Positions 14,123 through 18,400 of a stretch of DNA of 18,400 nucleotides are shown in pieces. Made by a program: the position numbers and the translations under genes. The DNA is from Alphaproteobacteria bacterium UBA6411 (GTDB lineage: Bacteria; Pseudomonadota; Alphaproteobacteria; CAAGCB01; CAG-977). Positions within the stretch are counted from its first letter, which is position 1. Each line of letters starts with the position of its first letter. Location of the stretch: the NCBI GenBank assembly GCA_002438565.1, contig DJPN01000032.1, positions 16,980 through 35,379 on the forward strand. The letters run 5' to 3'. Below the pieces are notes generated by a model. It was not told where the DNA came from, ran no database searches, and worked only from the letters and a program-made list of their open reading frames with translations.

Positions 14123-14218
14123 GAAACTGCGAGCAAAGCGAAGCAGTCTTGTGCAGGCATTGGTAAACGTGCCGGCTACTCACAAGATTGCTTCACCCCT
14201 TGCGGGGTTCGCAATTTT
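14123..14218 (+). repeat. Dispersed palindromic element, copy 3 (complete)
   Basis: The left arm GAAACTGCGAGCAAAGCGAA with GCAGTCTTGTG pairs imperfectly with the right arm CACAAGATTGC...CGGGGTTCGCAATTTT. Between them, TGCAGGCATTGGTAAACGTGCC corresponds to the central hairpin of copies 1 and 2. It lies 29 bp after gatB in the same orientation as the copies near 7042-7247. Confidence 0.7.
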
Positions 14219-14247
14219 GATAAGTATATGAAAATAAAAAAGAACCG

Positions 14248-14331
14248 AAATTGCGAGGAGAGGCAGCGACGCGGCAGTCGAGGACATTTGTAAAAGGATC
14301 GCCGCGTCGCCAAAGGCTCCTCGCGATGACG
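14248..14331. repeat. Palindromic repeat of the TTGCGAGGAG...GCGACGCGGCA type
   Basis: AAATTGCGAGGAG...GCAGCGACGCGGCAGTCG (14248-14280) is matched in inverse by GATCGCCGCGTCGCC...GGCTCCTCGCGATGACG (14298-14331). The arms match the well-known dispersed bacterial palindrome built on a TCATTGCGAG / GCGACGCGGCAATC consensus. Such units are non-coding and probably mobilised in trans. Confidence 0.75.
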
Positions 14332-14343
14332 AAAAAGAAAAAG

Positions 14344-14400
14344 CCGTCATTGCGAGCCCCGACAGGGGCGCGGCAATCCATTGTCTTTTTGCGGTGACGG
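14344..14400. repeat. Second, shorter palindromic repeat of the same type
   Basis: CCGTCATTGCGAGCCCCGAC followed by AGGGGCGCGGCAATCC matches the same consensus as the unit at 14248-14331. The ends CCGTCATTGC and GCGGTGACGG (14391-14400) pair inversely, and CCCCGACAGGGG makes an inner hairpin. It ends 27 bp before the next gene. Confidence 0.7.
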
Positions 14401-14427
14401 AAACAACTTGAAGCAAAGGAAAAAGCG

Positions 14428-14721
14428 ATGGCTGAAAAGGAAGGACTGTACGACGTGGTGCTGAACAAAGACGGCGAAGTCTTGCTTTGTATTCGGGCAC
14501 GCACGGGATCGCCTGTTCAGCCGCGCTTTTTCTATGACGGAAACCAATCCGCATTGCTGATGCGCGACGGCAAGCGCGCCATTTTGCTGGAATACCTGTC
14601 GCCCAAGGCGGTAATCTCTTTGCAAAAGCAGGATAAAATTCTTATCGCCGAAATTTTGGACAACGAATTGGAACACGAATATTACGCGCCCGTCAGCAAA
14701 GTGCGTAAACTTCCTGTCTGA
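14428..14721 (+). CDS. Small protein of unknown function
   Basis: This 97-aa protein has no family I recognise. AAAGGA lies 7 bp before the ATG, which supports it as a real gene. The sequence alternates short hydrophobic strands and charged turns (YDVVLNKDGEVLLCIRAR, SALLMRDGKRAILLEYL, DKILIAEILDNELEHEYY), suggesting a small beta-rich soluble domain. No signal peptide, membrane span or cysteine pair is visible. It sits between the repeat cluster and the giant gene on the same strand, 75 bp upstream of it. That gap holds a separate promoter, so the two need not be co-transcribed. Confidence 0.65.
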   Translation: MAEKEGLYDVVLNKDGEVLLCIRARTGSPVQPRFFYDGNQSALLMRDGKRAILLEYLSPKAVISLQKQDKILIAEILDNELEHEYYAPVSKVRKLPV

Positions 14722-14738
14722 TTTTAGACAAAAAACTC

Positions 14739-14767
14739 TTGAGAAAGCTTCTAAAACGGCGTATTCT
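14739..14767 (+). promoter_or_regulatory. Promoter of the giant gene
   Basis: TTGAGA (14739-14744) and TATTCT (14762-14767) are separated by 17 bp, a good sigma-70 pair. It lies 29 bp upstream of the start codon at 14797, leaving a short leader with AAGGAG at 14784-14789. Confidence 0.55.
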
Positions 14768-14783
14768 GGAAAAGTTATACGCC
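14758..14783. promoter_or_regulatory. Inverted repeat over the -10 and start site of the giant gene
   Basis: GGCGTAT (14758-14764) and ATACGCC (14777-14783) are perfect inverse copies 12 bp apart. They overlap the -10 box on one side and abut the ribosome site on the other. The repeat could be a repressor operator or a 5' mRNA hairpin controlling translation. Confidence 0.45.
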
Positions 14784-14796
14784 AAGGAGTTTTTTC

Positions 14797-17700
14797 ATGT
14801 CCGAATCCGTCAAGCAGTCTTTTGAAAATCCGCATCCGCGGCAACAAGCGGACGAATTGAAAAACGTTCGCGTGATTGCCGATGAAAACAATCCCGACCG
14901 TTGCCGCATTTATTTCGGCAAGGGCGAAAGCGATTATTTCAACGTCGAGGGCGGGGCGGACAGCATCCGCGGCATGGCGGCGATTTTGGACAAGGCGGCG
15001 GAAAGCCCGACCCTTGTTGCCAGAATTCAATCCTATCCCTTGGAAAAACGTCCGACGCTGGTGTACGGACGGGAAGATCCTGCGGCGGCGGGTTTCTTTT
15101 CTTCGGCAAGCAATGAAATCCATATGAACGCCCTTTCGGGGACGGGGTATAATGCGGCGGGGACGTTCGCGCACGAATTCCAGCATTTTGTGCAAAATCA
15201 AACCGACAGCAAGGAATGGCTGCACCCGCACGCCCGTTTGTCCGAACAAATTTTGTCCGAACATATCGGTGAAGCGACGGCTGATACTGCCAAATACCAG
15301 TATATGTACGAATTAGGCAGGGAAAAAGTCGGCGCAGAATACGATGAATTGCTGAAAAGCAGAAGCGGTTTTAATGCGTACTGCGCCGCCAAGGATGCGC
15401 GGCAACCCGAATCGGAATGTGTGCTGGCGGGCGTAAAAGGGTATTTAAGTGATGCGGGAATACAGGATTCCTATGCAAAACGTTATCACTGCGTTGTTTA
15501 CTCAAACTCTGTGAATTTGGACGATGTTGAAAAAATGGACATTGACGCAATGACGCGGATGGAACGCGGAGCGGCGGTTTTTAAAATCGGCAATCTTTCA
15601 CCAAACGGACCGGATATTGATGCCGTCAAAAGTTACAAGGACTTGTCGTTCGGATTGGCGGAACCGTTGCCCGATGACAGAATCAAGGCGGAGGTCCGTT
15701 CGCCCGATTTCAATCACATTCCGGCGTCTTTGTACGATATAGCCGGGCGAGCCGAAAGATTGACGCAGAAACTGATGAAGGAACGCGAAGTGCCGTCCAT
15801 GTTGAACGGCGTGAATGTTCAGACATCTTCGGGCGTTGTTTTGCCGCACGGTTTGTACGACGATTTCAAGGCGGGGCATATTGACTGGGAACAAACGATG
15901 GAAATTCAAAGTATGTTGCAGGGAACAGAAAAAAAACAACAGCCGCAAACGGACAAAAACGTGCCGTGGCGTGAAGCCGCTTCAAACGCCCCCGCACGGC
16001 AAAATCCGGAATGGCAGGGAATAGCATCCGATTTGCACAACATTTCGCCCGAATTCGATCGCGCCGCCGCTTTGAAAGCAAGCGAGGCGGAACACAGGGA
16101 TACGGCACGTTCGTTTGATGAAAATGTCGAACACACGATTTTACGCTATGTCGATACCGATTATATACTGGCGGTTGACGATGACGCGGCACTGGACAAA
16201 CTGTACGCGGCGGAAAACAAGGACTATCACGCCAAAATTGATGCATTGTACGGTGTGTTTAAAAAGAAAGACGCCGAATTGAGCGGCGAAATTGTTCGCA
16301 AAACAGCGCTGGAAAAGGAACGTCGGGCGGCTTTGAACGGTTTGGAACAAGCAAAAAATACGGCGGGCATTGTCCGCGACAGCGTTGAAGCCGCCGCCGC
16401 CCTGTATCCGCCCGCTATGCAAGACGACGTGCGCACTGCTTTGCGTCAGGGTAAAAAACTTCCCGAACCTAAGGCATTGAAAGATAAAATCAAGGTCTTG
16501 TTCAACAAACGCAAAATCAATCGGGAAAAGCAAACCGTTGACAGCTTTTTAAAGGCGGTCAAGGATGCCGATTTAAAAGAAGCTGCCGTAAATCCTGACG
16601 CTTTTGATAAAAAAATCGCCGCCATGGCGCAGGATTTAAAGCAAACACAATCCGATTTGCAAGGATTGCAGAAGAGATCGAACGCTTTACGTTCCAAGCT
16701 GAACGCCGATTGTCGGGAAGTACGGGAAAACAGCGCGCAAAACTTCCAATCAAAAGCGGGAAATGTTCTTTATGCGCGTCAGCTGTATCAAGGCGAAAAT
16801 GCTGTTCGCGCCATTAAACTGCCGCCGATGCTGGGAATGCAGAATTTGACCGAGCCCGTCGCGTGCGCACAGGCTTTTTCGCTGTCTTCACCCGACAAAA
16901 TGCAGGAATTGGTCGATCGTATGAACAAGGCGGGCTTTAAAACCGTGTTCTGCGACGGCAAAGATTTGGACAAAGCCGCCGACCCGTCCGTGTTCGTTAT
17001 TCGCCGTTCTACGCACGAACAGGATTCTCAAGCCAGATACGAGTTGCTGACTCCGTTTTTTGAACCCGAAGAAGCGCGCGGCAATATCAAAAACGCGCTG
17101 AAAGTCGTTCAAAGCACAAACGGGGCAAATGTTATCGGCGCGATTACGCCGATGACGCTGGGACAAATGGATCAGCGCGTCGAAAACAAAGCCGACAAAG
17201 CAAACGAACTGAAACGGTATATGCTGAGCCAAACCACCTATCCGTCCGAAGAATACAATCACTATAACAGCATGTCGGGCGAACAGATTCGCGACGAAAT
17301 CATATCGCAGGCGTTAAAGCAGGCGGCTCAGCGCGGGGATACGCAAGCCGCCGTTACAGAACGTTTGGAAAAGGCGAACGAAAACGGGGTGCAGTATTTC
17401 TTCCGCGGGCAATCATTTATCGCGGGGGACGAAATGTCGTCCTATATGAATCCGACTCAGCGCATCGGACGAGCGGGATATACTTACGCCTCGCCCAATG
17501 CCCATTATGCGATGAGCTATTCGGGGGCGGGCAATTCGGCAAACGGCGGCAGCGGTTTTGTGGACAAACGCTCCATTACCCTTCCCGGCGGAGAAAAAGC
17601 GAGCTTCGGTTTCGTCAGCGTCTATAAAGCATCGTCTAAAACGCTGGTAACCAAAAATTTCGGGTTGGAAGACATGAAAAATGTCGCAACAGACAAGTTT

Positions 17701-18400
17701 AACGACAATCAGTTGAAAAAGAGTTCAGAGGCTAGCTCAAGGGATGATGCTGAAGCACATATGACCCCTCAAAACAATCCGTTGGTAGCGCGGTTGCTGG
17801 TTTCTCCGCAAGGGGTTGTGACAATTCCCGAAGACGATCCGAAATGGAAAATCATTTGCGATATGTACGCTCCGGATACAAAGGATTCATTTAAAGGAAA
17901 CGATAAATCCGAAGCGTATGGCGCGGTGTTTGAAAAACGTCTGAACGCTTTGCGCGCGCAGAAGAAAGCGTTGGGCAAAGTGCTGACTTACGGTAAAACA
18001 CAGGAAGAATTAGACGGACTGTGGAACACCAAGACGAAAGTCAATAGCGAAAAAGCGCCTGCTGCAAAAGAAAACGCGGATAAAAAAGCAATGCGCGCCG
18101 ATTTTGCCGCCGTTTTGTCGGGCAAGCAGAAAGAAGCTTCTCAGCCGAAACAGGCGGAAATGACGATGCCGCCGCCGATGCCGACAAAAGGCAAAGTAGT
18201 TCTGCCGCCGCTTAACGGTGTGCAGAGGCCTTTAGCGCCCGCCGGGGCTATGCCGCCGATGCCGACGAAAGGTAAAGTTGTTCCGCCGCCGCTTAACGGC
18301 GTGCAGATGCCGTTAGCGCCCGCCGGGGCTATGCCGCCGATGCCGAAACAAGCGGAATCGACGATGCCGCCGCCCCCGCCGCCGATGCCGACGAAAGGTA
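14797..18400 (+). CDS. Giant multidomain protein with N-terminal HExxH domain and proline-rich repeats (partial, runs off the right edge)
   Basis: The open frame has at least 1201 codons and no stop before the window edge. AAGGAG lies 7 bp before the ATG. Regions in order: (a) about 90-175, an HExxH domain with FAHEFQHFVQN (H126, E127, H130) and SEHIGEATADTAKYQYMYE (E159), which aligns in layout with the paired proteins at 7355-9350; (b) about 200-400, unrecognised; (c) about 449-670, long charged helices, probably coiled coil; (d) about 680-860, unrecognised; (e) about 865-910, FFRGQ then GYTYASPNAHYAMSYSG, faintly like the R and S/T blocks of ADP-ribosyltransferases; (f) from about 1120, proline-rich tandem repeats. 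There is no signal peptide. A secreted effector, or a polyvalent protein of a mobile element, are the options I favour. The end is not visible. Confidence 0.8.
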   Translation, partial: MSESVKQSFENPHPRQQADELKNVRVIADENNPDRCRIYFGKGESDYFNVEGGADSIRGMAAILDKAAESPTLVARIQSYPLEKRPTLVYGREDPAAAGFFSSASNEIHMNALSGTGYNAAGTFAHEFQHFVQNQTDSKEWLHPHARLSEQILSEHIGEATADTAKYQYMYELGREKVGAEYDELLKSRSGFNAYCAAKDARQPESECVLAGVKGYLSDAGIQDSYAKRYHCVVYSNSVNLDDVEKMDIDAMTRMERGAAVFKIGNLSPNGPDIDAVKSYKDLSFGLAEPLPDDRIKAEVRSPDFNHIPASLYDIAGRAERLTQKLMKEREVPSMLNGVNVQTSSGVVLPHGLYDDFKAGHIDWEQTMEIQSMLQGTEKKQQPQTDKNVPWREAASNAPARQNPEWQGIASDLHNISPEFDRAAALKASEAEHRDTARSFDENVEHTILRYVDTDYILAVDDDAALDKLYAAENKDYHAKIDALYGVFKKKDAELSGEIVRKTALEKERRAALNGLEQAKNTAGIVRDSVEAAAALYPPAMQDDVRTALRQGKKLPEPKALKDKIKVLFNKRKINREKQTVDSFLKAVKDADLKEAAVNPDAFDKKIAAMAQDLKQTQSDLQGLQKRSNALRSKLNADCREVRENSAQNFQSKAGNVLYARQLYQGENAVRAIKLPPMLGMQNLTEPVACAQAFSLSSPDKMQELVDRMNKAGFKTVFCDGKDLDKAADPSVFVIRRSTHEQDSQARYELLTPFFEPEEARGNIKNALKVVQSTNGANVIGAITPMTLGQMDQRVENKADKANELKRYMLSQTTYPSEEYNHYNSMSGEQIRDEIISQALKQAAQRGDTQAAVTERLEKANENGVQYFFRGQSFIAGDEMSSYMNPTQRIGRAGYTYASPNAHYAMSYSGAGNSANGGSGFVDKRSITLPGGEKASFGFVSVYKASSKTLVTKNFGLEDMKNVATDKFNDNQLKKSSEASSRDDAEAHMTPQNNPLVARLLVSPQGVVTIPEDDPKWKIICDMYAPDTKDSFKGNDKSEAYGAVFEKRLNALRAQKKALGKVLTYGKTQEELDGLWNTKTKVNSEKAPAAKENADKKAMRADFAAVLSGKQKEASQPKQAEMTMPPPMPTKGKVVLPPLNGVQRPLAPAGAMPPMPTKGKVVPPPLNGVQMPLAPAGAMPPMPKQAESTMPPPPPPMPTKG
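18166..18400 (+). repeat. Tandem proline-rich repeats within the giant gene
   Basis: Two near-identical in-frame units, 84 bp (18166-18249) and 81 bp (18250-18330), encode MPP(P)MPTKGKVV followed by PPLNGVQxPLAPAGA. A third begins at 18331 but switches to KQAESTMPPPPPPMPTKG, which echoes KQAEMTMPPPMPTKGK just before the first unit. The DNA copies differ at only a few positions, so duplication is recent. The array continues past the window edge. Confidence 0.9.

Overview
The window reads as chromosomal DNA of an alphaproteobacterium, probably from a host-associated lineage. This is inferred from three things: the form of RuvX (N-terminal extension, a GLDIGTKTVGLAVSD core and a MTATPLKTVFRKSF stretch typical of that class), the GatCAB operon, and many dispersed palindromic repeats. 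No rRNA, tRNA or insertion sequence was found, so the species cannot be fixed.

Layout. (1) 1-813: the right end of a CRISPR array with 13 identical repeats of 36 bp (the first cut by the window edge) and 12 spacers of exactly 30 bp. The repeat resembles type II-C repeats, and its minus-strand 3' end is a perfect TATAAT, so each unit may carry its own crRNA promoter. No cas gene or tracrRNA is visible. (2) 839-1411, minus: an LRAT-like (permuted NlpC/P60) protein with a TTG start. (3) 1550-4282, plus: a three-gene polyamine-type ABC importer (ATPase and two permeases) with overlapping genes and no binding-protein gene nearby, followed by a strong terminator. (4) 4283-4683: non-coding, with a duplicated 13-bp motif that twice precedes a terminator-like hairpin, then a promoter overlapped by an inverted repeat. 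(5) 4684-6881: a DUF47/PhoU-like protein and a PiT phosphate transporter with a long cytosolic C-terminal tail. (6) 6882-7354: non-coding and full of palindromic repeats. (7) 7355-9350: two adjacent paralogous HExxH proteins. (8) 9347-10809, minus: an MscS-type channel and RuvX. (9) 10851-14094: gatC-gatA-gatB. (10) 14095-14427: non-coding and repeat-rich. (11) 14428-14721: a small unknown protein. (12) 14797 to the edge: a multidomain protein of at least 1201 aa whose N-terminal HExxH domain appears related to the 7355-9350 pair, with a coiled-coil middle, a weak ADP-ribosyltransferase-like patch and a proline-rich repeat tail.

How the parts fit. The housekeeping units (polyamine import, phosphate uptake, transamidation of misacylated tRNA, RuvX/MscS) are ordinary. 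The unusual content is the CRISPR array with apparently promoter-bearing repeats, the family of three HExxH proteins that includes the giant protein, and the palindromic repeats that fill the two larger gaps.
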